A stretch of 64,000 bases of DNA from Cololabis saira (Eukaryota; Chordata; Actinopteri; Beloniformes; Belonidae), in the NCBI RefSeq assembly GCF_033807715.1, contig NC_084596.1, positions 40,627,958 to 40,691,957 of the forward strand, given 5' to 3'. The notes under the pieces were generated by a model, which made no database searches, was not told where the DNA came from, and saw only the letters and a program-made list of their open reading frames with translations. The position numbers and the translations under genes were made by a program. Positions 32,390 through 45,000 of the stretch are shown here, piece by piece. Position 1 is the first letter of the stretch, and every line of letters begins with the position of its first letter.

Positions 32390-33020
32390 TCTCTCTTCTC
32401 TTGCAACATATGTGGAGTCTTGTCCGTGCATCTCTTTCTGCACACCTGTGTCCAGCCTGGCAAATGGTATTTTCCCTTCCAACAACCAAAGTGCTCCAGC
32501 CGTACTTCCTGTTTCTCTGTGAGCTTTCCTCTCTGTTTTCCCTCTCCCTGCCTGCGCCAGCTGTTTCCACGACAGCCAGGCCGGTTTCCTTATCAGAAGC
32601 TGGCCCTGCTGACCTCCCCGGCAGGCCTCTGCTGCTGTTGTTGTACAGAGGTGGGACGGTCCAGGATCCATGTGAACGCCCCCGCGCCCCTTTGCAAGAG
32701 CCAAACACGGATAATGGTGCATGTGCAGATATATCAACAGAACATAGTTTTGATTACATTCGGGCTTGATCTTGAAGGACGTGCATGTCGAGGAACTGTG
32801 GGCGCTTTTAGAGAGACGGACCAGATTCCCAAACACTGTCCTTGCAGTGTTTGTTGAAGACCATCTGTCTCTTCCTGTTCCTTTCCTCTGTTCTCCATCT
32901 CTGCTGTTCATTCCTGGTCCAAACATAGTGGTCGCAGCATGCGCCATTTCCTTTAGACAGCTGCTTACCTCCTCCAAGAAAACAACACAATGTCGAGCCA
33001 AGCTGGGGTGTAGATAAGAA
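32390..33020. other. Higher-complexity non-repetitive block between jun and fggy
   Basis: Unlike its surroundings, this 630-bp block has balanced base composition and no transposon motif. Open frames of 120-230 codons exist on both strands, but none shows a domain or a convincing start. It contains motifs such as CTTATCAG (GATA-like). It could be a conserved non-coding element or an exon of a non-coding RNA; this is a guess from composition. Confidence 0.35.
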
Positions 33021-35110
33021 GAAGTGCCAAGGTTGTTTTTATAGTTTTGTTTTGGGGTATTTTTGAGTGAAAGGTTTTTTGTAATCTGCTTTGCTAAACC
33101 TTTATTTTCAGATTAGCTTGTTCTTAACAGTATAAATTGTTTGATAAACTGAAATGAAGAGTTCTTCATTACCATAATTGAACTGTGATTAGAGGTTCTT
33201 CTTTTTTTTGTGATCAAGTTTTTTATTGAGCTTTCTACCCCCCCTTCAACAGCATACCGACTTAAATTTGACTTCAATTTGATTTCAAACATACTTTTGC
33301 AAGGCTAAACATAAAACAAATGTGTATTTCTGTTACAGGTGTAAAAATATGGCATAGACAAAGCAAGGAACTGAAAAGTTGCACAAGTTTGTGTCAGCTT
33401 AAGAAAATGTTTAAAAAAGAAAAGATAAGTGCCTACAAGAAAGAAGAAGGAGAAAGAGAAAAAAAAAGATAGAAGAGTGGTATTTTTGTTTGTTTTCTTG
33501 TTATAAATATGTGTATAGATAGATTGGTGTTCAGCAAGTCAATGTAATTGTATTAACAGAGAGGGGCAGGTATCATAAGTTTTCTTCTTCCTGCTCCTTT
33601 TCTTTCATGGTGATAATGTGTACTTCTTGGAATTTTGTACAACATTGTTAAGAAGATAAACCATGAATGGAATAAATGAAATGAAATGAAAAAAAAAAAT
33701 ACCAACAATAAATCATATATACATAGTTACAGTGATTACATTCATACACAATCATTCTGGGCCAACAATGTACATTTCTTTACATTGTTGCAGGCATTGT
33801 AGCTTAACTGGGCTGTTTCCCCACCCCTACCTCCCCTCCCCTTGCTGGCATACAGAATCTGTGTTATCTAAACATAGAAGAAAAGAAAGAAAAAAGAGAA
33901 ACAAAAAGAATTTAAAAACAAACAATATCTATAATATAAGATATAAAAAAACAAAACTGCAAAATCCTTCTTTTCTTTCTCATTCAATGACATACAGGGC
34001 AGCAGAAGAATTTAGGAAGTCACTACCTCCTTTCATTCCTTACAATTAAATGTGCATTTGAATACATGTATTTTATGTACATACAGTAGTTCTAACTTTC
34101 TCAATAGCCTTAGGAAAATAAGTAGATGTCTTTACATGAAAATGAGCTGTTGCCAACATTTGTACGTGCGTCTCATCTGAGATATAAATGAGCTCAAACC
34201 CTGGGCCCCCGTATGGGAATGTCCCTGGGTTCCACTTTGGCCCCAGGTGAGTGACTCCGTGTTTATGCTCGGGTACACAGGTGATGAATGGGCGTCTTAC
34301 GTGGGTCACACATGGGGAAAAGCAGATAAATGAACCTCAGTTGGCTGTTCATATGGAGGCCATGTGGAGCCAGGGGGACAATCCCATGTGGGGCCATTTT
34401 CCAGCCCATTTCTCTTGGATGGGCCCCACATACAAATGTTGTCTCGGAGGTCATTTACAGTATTTGTTCTGTTGGAATAGAAGAAAAATATTCACTTTCA
34501 GGATCAACTTTGGCCCTCTTAGCCTGTTTGTCTGTTTTATTTTCTGTTGTTAGCAAAAACCTTCTACAAAGAATGACCTAAAACAGAAAGATGGCCACAA
34601 AAATAATCTAAAATGCACAGTTAGACCTGCTTAGCTATATTTATCTAAAGTATTTAAAAACTCTTGGACTCATCCAAACACACCAACCACCCCCACCTCA
34701 CACCGATTAGACGGCACACTTACCAAGTGTTTGTGTTAGTTTTGGAAGGGCAACAACAGGACACTAGTAAACATGTTGCTATGGTAACGTAACAACATTT
34801 ATAGCTGCGTATTAAGATGTTGATTATGATTCCAACGAAATAGTCAAACTAGGTAAATATTTTTACCTGGGGCAAATAAAATACACATGAAACAGATCTA
34901 AAAAGAATAAGAAAAGTAATATTATTATTATACAGTAATATTGATAAACTTTGCAGCCCACTGCCCAAATTTGGCGTACAAGAATGTGCAAATGTAATTA
35001 TTATGTACTTACAAAACACTTCAGTGCTGTTGTGGACACACATATGGACCATAAAGACATTTCCCATGACACATGTTGATTTCACGACCTGTGCCATGAT
35101 GGCATCAACC
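33021..35110. other. No gene recognised
   Basis: Intergenic sequence without a complete element. It includes AG-rich and A-rich runs near 33420-33475 and 33870-33950. At 34190-34440 there is a block with motifs such as GGGGCCATTTTCCAGCCCAT that may be an old repeat. Confidence 0.45.
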
Positions 35111-35818
35111 CAGAGGTGTCAAGTAACAAAGTACAAATACTTCGTTACCTTACTTAAGTAGAAATTTTGGTTATCTATATTTCACTGGAGTAATTATTTT
35201 TCAGACGACTTTTTGCTTTTACTCCTTACATTTTCACACAATTATCTGTACTTTTTACTCCTTACATTTTAAAAACAGCCTCGTTACTCTATTTCATTTC
35301 GGCCTTTAAAAAAAACTATCCAGTTAAATTGCTCCATCCGGATAGAGTGAATTTGGTTGTGGTTGTTTCAGATGTTCTTGTCCAGTTTTGTTCTTACATC
35401 CGTTCCCTCAGATTCCTGCAACTAAACTTGGATGTACATTCCAATAAAGGTTAGGATAAATGATAACATGCCTCTGAAGTTTGACTTTTTGCACCATTAC
35501 AATACTTATAGGAAACTAGTCATCATATCTTCTGCTCTCTGAAACACATGTTAATGCTCAATAGTACACATATATGGTTCTTTAATATATTTGCATTATA
35601 CTAAGATGCATACATTTTCAATCGTTTTTTTCCTTAATGGCTTTTTTCCCCCTTACATTACTTTTACTTTTATAATTTTAGTTTTGAAACCAGTCCTTTT
35701 ATACTTTTACTTGAGTAAAAAACTTGAGTTGATACTTCAACTTCTACAGGAGTATTTTTAAACTCTAGTATCTATACTTCTACCTGAGTAATGGATGTGA
35801 ATACTTTTGACACCTCTG
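35111..35818. mobile_element. Family B hAT-type element, copy 3
   Basis: Begins CAGAGGTGTCAAGTAACAAA and ends TTTTGACACCTCTG. Flanks CATCAACC (35103-35110) and CATCTACC (35819-35826) match at 7 of 8. Complete and uninterrupted. Confidence 0.92.
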
Positions 35819-37025
35819 CATCTACCCACTGAGTAAAAGTTTCTCAAGTGAACCTGTTTCCTGTAACAGGTTTGTGGTTGGAGAAGAGATGACAGTTAAC
35901 GAGAAAAGTGAAGCAAAAACCTATCTGCGCCTTATGGAGATAAGACAGTATATTTTCAATGGCCTGAAGGCCAATTTGTCCATCAAGTGTCTGCCATGCC
36001 TCTACAATAGTAATTCATTTATAACAATTACTAAGAGTTTAAAGCAGAAGCAGTTATGTAATGCTTTACAGTAAATGTATAAATAAAATGAAATAGAATT
36101 AAGATGATGTTTTTTAAGGGGTCTTGCAGTTGCTTTACAATCCCCCCTTCGTCACTCTCCGTAATGCTGATGTGGCTCAACAGTCCGTAAGGAAAGTATG
36201 ACGTTATTGGTCCCAGTGGCTCGAGAGCTCAAATCTGAACTATAGACACTTTTTTTCTTTTTATATAAAACAGACTAAGACCAAATAATTTGTTATCAGC
36301 TTGGCTTGCATATGCACAGTTGGAACCAGAAGCGTACATGTGCTTCATAAAAAGACACGTGTCCTCACAGCAAATCATTGTGAGAAGCTTGTGGAAGGAT
36401 ATCCAAAATGTTTGATCCAGATCATACAGTCTAAAATGAATCCAGCAGTAAATAGATAGTAAAAAAATGTATGTAAACCTCTGACTTTTAAGAAAGTGAC
36501 CAAACACTCTCAAAGAAATGTTCTCTCTCATTACTCTGGCATATAATTCAATTCAATTCAGTTTTATTTATATACTACAACATAAGTTGTCTCTAGGATC
36601 TTTCCAGAGACCAGAACATGACCCCCAGGAATTATTACATAAACGATTGTGTAATGGTAATGAAATGCCTATTAGTTCTGATTTGTAAAAGCCTTTGGAT
36701 TCATGATATTGTAACAGAAAAAAACGAACTAATATCATAATCCATCACTTTGTAAATAATGTTTAAATGTCGTTTTGCTCATCATTTGTTAAGAAATGTC
36801 TAGCCGTTGTTTTGCTCACCGAACGGGTTTTGATTGGTTGTGCCTGCACTTACCGTTAGAGGGGAGACGCGGTGTCCGTTATTCAGTCAATACAGAACTG
36901 TACGCTGATTAACGAGCATCATGTCTGTGTGTCTGTTTCACACCCCCCTTTACAGGTAAGAAATTTATATTATTCAGCACTGTGTATATATACTTTTTAT
37001 TTGTAAGAATACAGGCAACAGTTAA

Positions 37026-38277
37026 AGCAGCACTATGTAACTTTTCCACCTTAATATAATATTTCCAGAGTCATTGTGATGGTACATCAACTTCCAACAG
37101 GTTTAATGAAACCTCTGTCATGGTCTGAGGGGTCTGTATCGCCTTCACTGGCACTATGTAACTTTGAGGAGCATGGTAGGAACCCTGCCACACTAAAAAA
37201 CTACACATTTTTACGGCTTTGACTGCTTTACGGCATACGTCACTTCCCCCTCCTTCCCGATTCGTAGTCGAGACGAAAATGGGCGGGGCGTGGAGCGCAG
37301 AGCTCAGGAGAAGCTGGTAACCCGTTGCTGTGTTGTGGCTGCAGCAGCTCCACACAACAGACGTGGGGAAAAGATCGCTAATGGTTTAACTTTTCACCGG
37401 TTTCCTGCTTGGAGGCAGAACCAAGGATGCCGAGTATCTGAGATAACAAAGAGTCGTCGGCTCGGTTGGATCGCGGCTGTAACGACCAAACATAACCTTC
37501 CACAGTAAACCACAAACAAACACTCACACAGACCGGGGTCGGATCAAAACACGGGTTTAATTCCCGATTCTTCTCCAGCTAAACGCAGTTGCCGGCCAGC
37601 TCTCTGCGGTGCAATTAACCCCAATCTTCAGATAAAACTAGTTTGTTGAGGAAAAGATATTAACTCTATTTGTAGCTGCAGAGGAAAAAAATAATCTGAC
37701 AAGGAAAACAAAAATATTGCTCACGCCTCGGAGCCTCTTCAGCATAATATAGCAGTCAAAAAAAAGAAAAGAGAAGTAAGAGTGATACAAAACATGTATT
37801 GTATGTTGTACTATTATACTAATTTATTGAAACACATGGCGAGTCAAACATTTACCAAAGCAGCTGCCAAACACTCCTAAACAAGGTAGCCTAAGACGTG
37901 GGTTCTGCAGAACTGCGGCAGTAAATCCTCATCGGAGCTCCACTCTTTGATAGGGATTTCATATGGACCCAAACCGTTAATAATCATTATTTTCTCCATA
38001 TACTGCTCCCTGGCTTCCTTGTTTAAGGTATCCCGGTAAATTCCAGTTCCTTTCCAGCAGTTTAACATCTTTTTTTTTGCGTTCCGTCTGTTCACTTGGT
38101 GAAACAGAAAAGCGTCCCGTCTTCTCTCAAAACAAATGCACGCGACGGGACAGGAGTTTTCCGGCAGTACGCGCTGGTGCTCATGGGAAACGTAGTGTTC
38201 TTTCTGGTAAAACACTACCGCTTTTGTCCAAAAGATGCCGCCAAACTCAGAAAAGCTGAAAGTTACGTTGTGCTGCT
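37026..38277 (-). mobile_element. TTAA-flanked transposon remnant (Kolobok/piggyBac-like) with ORF fragment
   Basis: The ends AGCAGCACTATGTAACTTT and (inward from right) AGCAGCACAACGTAACTTT are inverted repeats, and TTAA lies on both sides (37022-37025, 38278-38281). On the minus strand 37877-38215 is a 112-codon ORF fragment. Its residues PYEIPIKEW and DLLPQF...HVLGYLV resemble the N-terminal part of proteins often carried by fish TTAA elements that have a YqaJ-type nuclease further on. That nuclease is missing. The resemblance is from memory. Confidence 0.7.
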
Positions 38278-38364
38278 TTAATATATATAGTATAGTTGTA
38301 ATGACTTTGAGAGTGAGTTTTAAGAGTGAGAGTGAGATTTTATTTACCTGCAGACTTTTACTGG

Positions 38365-38446
<82 letters not shown>

Positions 38447-38450
38447 TGTG
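38365..38450. repeat. (GT)n microsatellite
   Basis: About 80 bp of GT dinucleotides. Confidence 0.97.
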
Positions 38451-38489
38451 TCAAAAGAGATTTGCCATTAGACATGTTTTATCCTGTTA

Positions 38490-38640
38490 TGAAAAATGTG
38501 ATGTTTAAGAAATATGTTTGAAAAATGTGATGTTTAAGAAATATGTTTGAAAAAATGTGATGTTTAAGAAATATGTTTGAAAAATGTGATGTTTAAGAAA
38601 TATGTTTGAAAAATGTGATGTTTAAGAAATATATGTTTAA
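38490..38640. repeat. 29-bp minisatellite, five copies
   Basis: Five tandem copies of a 29-bp unit (GAAAAATGTGATGTTTAAGA plus AATATGTTT) with only minor changes. It lies inside the second LTR-like copy. Confidence 0.93.
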
Positions 38641-38818
38641 AAAAAGCCAATACAGAACTGGACGCTGATTAACGAGCATTGTGTCTGTGTGTCTGTTAAT
38701 TTAATACATCCATGGTTTCACCCCCCCCCCCTTTACAGGGGTATAACAATGGCAGGTAAAAACTCCCCTAGTGGGAGAGAAACATTAAATGGCAGGAAAA
38801 AGTCCCAGGACCTGCAGG

Positions 38819-39058
38819 ACCTGGATCTGGACCTGGACCAGGACCTGGACCTGGACCTGGATCTGGACCTGGATCTGGATCTGGACCTGAACCTGGACCT
38901 GGACCTGGACCTGGACCTGGACCTGGATCTGGACCTGGACCTGGACCTGGACCTGGACCTGGACCTGGACCTGGACCTGGACCTGGACCTGGATCTGGAC
39001 CTGGACCAGGACCTGGACCTGGACCTGGACCTGGACCTGGACCTGGACCTGGACCTGG
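38819..39058. repeat. (CTGGAC)n hexamer satellite
   Basis: About 40 copies of GGACCT/CTGGAC with occasional GGATCT. It reads Asp-Leu repeats in one frame, following a short MAGKNSPSGRETLNGRKKSQ start. The open frame is probably a consequence of the hexamer. Confidence 0.93.
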
Positions 39059-39637
39059 GGGGATCCTCCTGCTGAAGATCAGACGGGGATTTAGGGATTT
39101 AGTAAATAGTTATCATTTTGGTAATTCTAACGTAACCAAAAACAGAACAGGTTTGATTTAATATCAGGCAGTGAGAAAAACAAGGTTACGTGCCCTTTTA
39201 TGCTGCATATGTAAACTCATGGTTTCAATTAAACGTCATCTGGTGGTAAAGTTTTCCTTCTCCTCCAACGCGAGAGCGTCCTTTTTGACCGCTCTCGCGT
39301 TCCGTACACGCACCGTACGTAGAGTAGTGCACTCGGTCCAAATGTCCTGTTTTCAAAGTCCACCGGCTGGAAAAATGAAGTGCAGAGCATTCAGTTGATC
39401 AGGGGATTAAAGTGATTTAGATTGTCGGGTGAGTTCGAGCACGTTGGGACAGTTTAAACACATATATGTGAGTTTCTGTTGGGAATGTGTTCATGTGTTT
39501 TTCCAGAGCTAATCTCTGCAGATCACTCGTGCTGAACTTGTCTGTGCACGTTGCTTTTGTTTTTACCCCCGAGAGCACGAGTGAAAAAAGATATGAAATA
39601 TGTTTTTAAATGATCAGGCGTTTACGGAATCGTCCCC

Positions 39638-39641
<4 letters not shown>

Positions 39642-39716
<75 letters not shown>
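39642..39716. repeat. (TA)n microsatellite
   Basis: About 75 bp of TA repeat immediately before the family E element, which inserts at TA. Confidence 0.97.
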
Positions 39717-39722
<6 letters not shown>

Positions 39723-39776
39723 CAGGACTGTCTCAGACAATTAGAATATTGTGATAAAGTTCTTTATTTTCTGTAA

Positions 39777-39812
<36 letters not shown>

Positions 39813-40103
39813 TTATACATTATGGATTCATTACAAATCAACTGAAATATTACAAGCCTTTTATTATTTTAATATTGCTGATTATGGTTTACAGTTTAAG
39901 ATTAAGATTGCCAGAATATTTGAATTTTTTGAGATAGGATATTTGAGTTTTCTTAAGCTGTAAACCATGATCAGCAATATTAAAATAATAAAAGGCTTGC
40001 AAAATTTCAGTTGATTTGTAATGAATCCAGAATGTATGACATTTTTGTTTTTGTAATTGCATTACAGAAAATCACAATATTCTAATTTTCTGAGACAGTC
40101 CTG
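39723..40103. mobile_element. Palindromic family E MITE, copy 2
   Basis: CAGGACTGTCTCAGACAATT at the left and CTGAGACAGTCCTG at the right, with TA on both sides. A-tract at 39784-39810. Confidence 0.92.
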
Positions 40104-40194
40104 TATATATGGAGCTGAAAAGGGACGCACTTTGTCCAGTATTACTGTGAGAGTCAAAAAATAGTCATAAAATGCCAATGGAAAATGGCATTGA

Positions 40195-40197
40195 GCT

Positions 40198-40232
<35 letters not shown>

Positions 40233-40905
40233 TTTTATTTATATAGCACCTTTCATCCAGGTACATGAAATACAAAGTGCTTTACATTTTGACAAATAAA
40301 TAAATACAAAAATAAAATTAAAATGGGGAAACCAATGCACACTGACATAGCCTACAAAATAGTTAATTAAAAGGAAATAATGATAAAAGTTCAAGAATTA
40401 AGGCTAAAAAAGAATCAGTCCACAACAATAAAATATAACAATAATAAAAACATTACAAGAAATAGATAAATAAATAAAACAAATACCTCTAAAAAATGTT
40501 AAACAGAATAAAACTATAACATTTGATGCTACCAAAGAGATGAGTTTTTAGTCTACGTTTAAAAATGTCCACATTTCTAGCTCCTCTCAGATCCTCCGGT
40601 AGGCTGTTCCACAGTTTTGGAGCATATTAGTGGTTAAAAGCAGCAAATGTTTGAGTTCTACTCTGTGGAAACAGCTAAAGAGGAAGAGCCAGAGGATCTG
40701 AGTTCCTTCCTGGTTCATAGAATAAAAACATCTCTGAAATATACTCTGGTGCAAGCCCATGTAACGCTTTATAAACTAATAAAAGAACTTTAAAATCAAC
40801 ACGAAAACTAACAGGTAGCCAGTGTAAGGATTTTAAAATGGGCCTAATGTGTGCTCTCCTTCTAGTCTGAGTCAGAACTCGCGCTGCTGTTGAGTTCATA
40901 AGTTA
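40195..40905 (-). mobile_element. L2/CR1-type LINE 3' fragment
   Basis: The minus strand encodes the C-terminal end of a LINE ORF2 (RRAHIRPILKSLHWLPV, DFKVLLLVYKALHGLAPEYI). This is followed toward lower coordinates by a 3' UTR ending in TATATAAAT and a (TTGA)n tail (about 40199-40230). The reverse transcriptase is absent. A 5'-truncated copy upstream of fggy. Confidence 0.85.
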
Positions 40906-41383
40906 TTTTGTTCTGTTTTACTACAACTGTAGCTACAGTCATGGCCTTTAAGGCACAAATATGTTTACAAGTTTTCTACAGACTTTCTGTTTGCACTTTT
41001 GTTATTGCACTAAAAATGTGCACTATTACAGAATGGATGTTCTGCTTTCTTTCTATTGTTTTATATGAATGTATACAATTTTAAGTTAAGCAGGACAGGT
41101 TTCTGTTTAAGAAAGATACTTATTTTATTCAGTTAATTTTGTTATTTTGTATTAAAGTGAATTGCTGGATAATAATTTGTTTTCCATGTGTTCATGGCAT
41201 TCAAAAATATGCATCTAATTCAATTCAGGTTCGAGTCAAACAGTTAAAAAATCGTTTCACTCACAAAAAAAGGGGCTAAAGGTGAAGGCCCTTGCAGATG
41301 ACGTGTCCCTTTATTTATTTTTCAGGGAGTTGGCAACCCTAACGTGCACGGTCCAGCCCGGTTAACGGTCACCCGCGGGGTCC

Positions 41384-41836
41384 ATGGCTGAGCTGTACTT
41401 CGTGGGCGTGGACGTGGGCACCGCCAGCGTGAGGGCGTCGCTGGTGACCCGGGACGGCGTGGTCCGCCGCACCGCCCAGCAGCCCATCAGCATCTGGGAG
41501 CCGCAGGCCCAGCACCACGTCCAGTCCTCTGCACAGATCTGGGAGAGCTGCTGCAGCGCCGTGCAGGTAGGGGGGGTCAGACACCCGGGGTGGACAGGTA
41601 GGGGGGGGGGGGGTCAGGCACCCGGGGTGGACAGGTAGGGGGGATGGGCGGTATGGACTAAAAAATGTATCACGATCATTTCTGGCATTTATCCCGATAA
41701 CAATTAAAATGACGATAGAAAAATACCAATTCAACTCCACCTTTGTAACTATAAATCTATCACCACATTCAGTCTGGAGCCCCCAAAACACTGCTCTAAA
41801 AGAATACTAAATACTACTAAACGACACCAATTGAAT

Positions 41837-41887
<51 letters not shown>

Positions 41888-41895
41888 GGCTCATT

Positions 41896-41950
<55 letters not shown>

Positions 41951-41956
41951 GGGTCA

Positions 41957-42029
<73 letters not shown>

Positions 42030-42035
42030 GGGTCA

Positions 42036-42092
<57 letters not shown>

Positions 42093-45000
42093 GGCTCATA
42101 TCTTTCTTTCTTTCTTTCTTTCTGGCTCATTTCTTTCTTTCTTTCTTTCTTTCTTTCTTTCAGGCTCATTTCCTTCCTTCCTTCCTTCCTTCCTTCCTTC
42201 CTTCCTTCCTTCCTTCCTTCCTTCCTTCCTTCCTTCCTTCCTTCCTTCCTTCCTTCCTTCCTTCCTTCCTTCCTTCCTTCCTTCCTTCCTTCACGTACAT
42301 TGGGCGTTGATTTAACACAGAATCATAAATCAGATTTACACAAAAACGTCATCTACGGGAATTTATCGTTTTTACCGCGAGATGACAAATTCTTACTGTG
42401 GGGAATTTTTTGACGGTTTATCATGAACGGTAAAATATCACCCATTCCTACCTGGTAGGGTGGGGTCAGGCACCCGTGGTGGACAGGTAGGGGGGGGTCA
42501 GGCACCCGTGGGTGTCCAGCTCTGAGGAGAAGCAGACAAAGCCAGACCTCACTACATCCAAACAGAGACACCAGCACACATGTCCAGCTGTTCAGCTGCA
42601 GCAGAGACTGAGCCCCGTTGACTGATTTGAGTCCCAGACAAGAACACCAGAATAAAGAATAAATCATAGAAAAGTGGAACCATGCTCAGATATGAATGAT
42701 TTAATGTAAAAGCACAATGACATGTAAATAATAAAAAACTGTTACAAACATTATTACATTATTACGAGCAGGGGAGGAAACACTGTGACGCGCATATAGT
42801 TAAAAGAATTCAGTTCCACTCCAATGATGCGTCTGAACATTTATTCTTCCCTTGCAACCACGTTAAAATACTTCAGGTACCAGTTACCGAGACATTTGCG
42901 TGCGTGAGTGCGGTCAACAGAAAAATATCACCTCCTCGAGCTCACCCCCTCTCTGTCAAACCCTGACCAGGTGAAGGGAATGAATGAAATACTATTGTTG
43001 CTGGTACCGCCCATGCCCCGGTGAACACGCCCACCACCCAAAGTGTCAATGAAATGTGCAGGTGCAATACGAGACCATGAACATAAAAGCAGAGGAGACT
43101 TACAGCTCCTACACTGTTATTTTGCATAATGTCTTTTTTTTTCCTCATGTGTCTTTCATTTCCTGGCCTTGATTGTGTGAGAGGCGACTGAACTTAGTGT
43201 GTGGGATCCAGAGTCAGATGGGCGGCAGCTGAAGTGAAGCGGGGCGTGTCGACCAAACGTAGGAAGAAGCTTAGTTCACGTCTTATTGGTGGATTATAGT
43301 TATGGATCATTTCCCAACTAAAAGCTGTTCAAGAACAGACTTTGGAGAATGGTTAAGATATTTGAGGTGGATGATTAAGGTAAAATAAGCAATATATAAA
43401 ATGGTGTTGTTGTAACTAAAGACAACGCGTTTAAGCAAATACTCAAAAGGGAAATGAGAAAAGAGTTGTGTTATGGATCCGTGTATGATTAATTATGTCT
43501 GAGTTTTGGTGCTCACCTCCCAAACAAAAGAATTAAAGCACAGAAAAGTCTTTTCTTTTTCACATTAAACATAAAAAAACACATTTTCAGAACCTGGAGA
43601 AAATCAGGTATACACTACTGGGCTCTGAAAATAAGTTTTTTTTTAAAGTGTGCAGACCTTTTTTGACCTTAAATCCTCCACACAAGTGTAGTAGTTAATT
43701 TTTGACTCTAACCCGTATTTGGTTGCTGACCCAGGCCTTGTCATGCTGCTTCTACAATCCGTTTTAGTTTTCAACTATACTGTGTTTCACTAAGTGCCTT
43801 GTAGCAATCGGTTTGTCACTCTGGTTATTTTTGTTAAGCCTAACTTCATCGAGTGACAGCAGGGGTAAGGGAAGTTCTCTGTGGGGGGGAGTTTAAGGTT
43901 TTGTTTATGTGAAAGTGAAAATCAATAAAAAGAACTATGAAAGAAAAAAACAAATTTCAGTATTTTTGAGCTATTTTGGCTTCTTTGTTAAAATTGTGAA
44001 GTTTGATATTTTCTGAGTGGCTGCAGCAGATGTCTCGGATCGCGGGAAACTTCTACATTTTTAACATCACCATGGTTACAGCTAGGGCTGTTCGATTAAT
44101 CGATTTTAAATCGATTTTAATCAATTTTAAATCGTAATTATGTAATTAGAACGATGTTAAAACGTGAAAATCGTAAAATCGATTTTTTACTTTTTTTTTT
44201 TTTTTTTGTCTGCACACATATTAATGATTGATACCATATTAATGATTGATGGAAATACCTCTCAATACCTGCGACAAGTGCCCCATCGGAGAGGCTCTTT
44301 AGTGTAGGAGGGGGCGTTGTAACATGCCACCGGGCATCCCTCAAGCCAGATGCGGTAGACCGGCTCGTGTTCCTTGCAAAAAACTTGCAAATGTGAATAG
44401 CAAATGTAATGACTGACATTACACACCTCTACCTCCTTCATGGGTTGCATTATTATTTAGCATGCAAAGACCCAGTTTAGTTTAATTAGGAAATGTCTTG
44501 TTTTATTTAATTGGAAATATAACTTACTGTATGTTTGCAAGTGCTGATTTGCTGATTTTTTTTTTCAGAGATAAAACTTTATATTTTATTATATTTCTTA
44601 AAACTTTTTTTCAACTTATTTTACAGAGTTTTGCACTTTATTCATTCATTTTTGGTTTAATAAGAGCAAAGTTTGCACTTAAAGCCCAATGGGGCAAATG
44701 TTCAATAAAAAAACAGCATATTTGAAATCATTTCTTTGCCTTTTGTCAATTCACAAAATAATCGTAATCGTAACCGAAAATCGGATTTTGAGAGAAAAAA
44801 ATCGAGATTTTATTTTTGGGCAAAATCGAACAGCCCTAGTTACAGCGCCACATAGCGCCACAGAGTCAGCCATGCTCTGGACATTTATCCGATTCTCTGA
44901 ACAGTATGTAAACTCAGACAAGTGATTGGGTCTTCTGGATGTCTTTATCTGATACGATCAGAAATCCGATTCCTTTGCTGCATGTAAACGTACTGTGATG

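Larger units (their letters stand above)
36893..38745. repeat. Pair of LTR-end-like direct repeats
   Basis: The segment at about 36890-36956 (ACGCTGATTAACGAGCATCA, ending CCCCCCTTTACAGG) recurs at about 38646-38740 with few differences. A poly-C run and TTTACAGG follow in both. Two related direct repeats 1.75 kb apart could be the ends of two long terminal repeats, but no gag, pol, primer site or target duplication was seen. A different element (37026-38277) lies between them. Confidence 0.45.

Noticed and set aside
32228..33001. Overlapping frames of 209 and 230 codons on opposite strands
   Set aside because: No domain, poor start contexts and no splice support; treated as a possible non-coding element instead.
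35874..36074. 66-codon frame after a family B element
   Set aside because: No domain, short, AT-rich; chance open frame.
38689..39075. 128-codon frame with Asp-Leu repeats
   Set aside because: Hexamer satellite; the 30 leading codons show no domain or conserved start.
41749..42310. Lys/Glu/Arg and Phe/Leu/Ser frames of 70-160 codons
   Set aside because: Translation of (TTTC)n and (TTCC)n.
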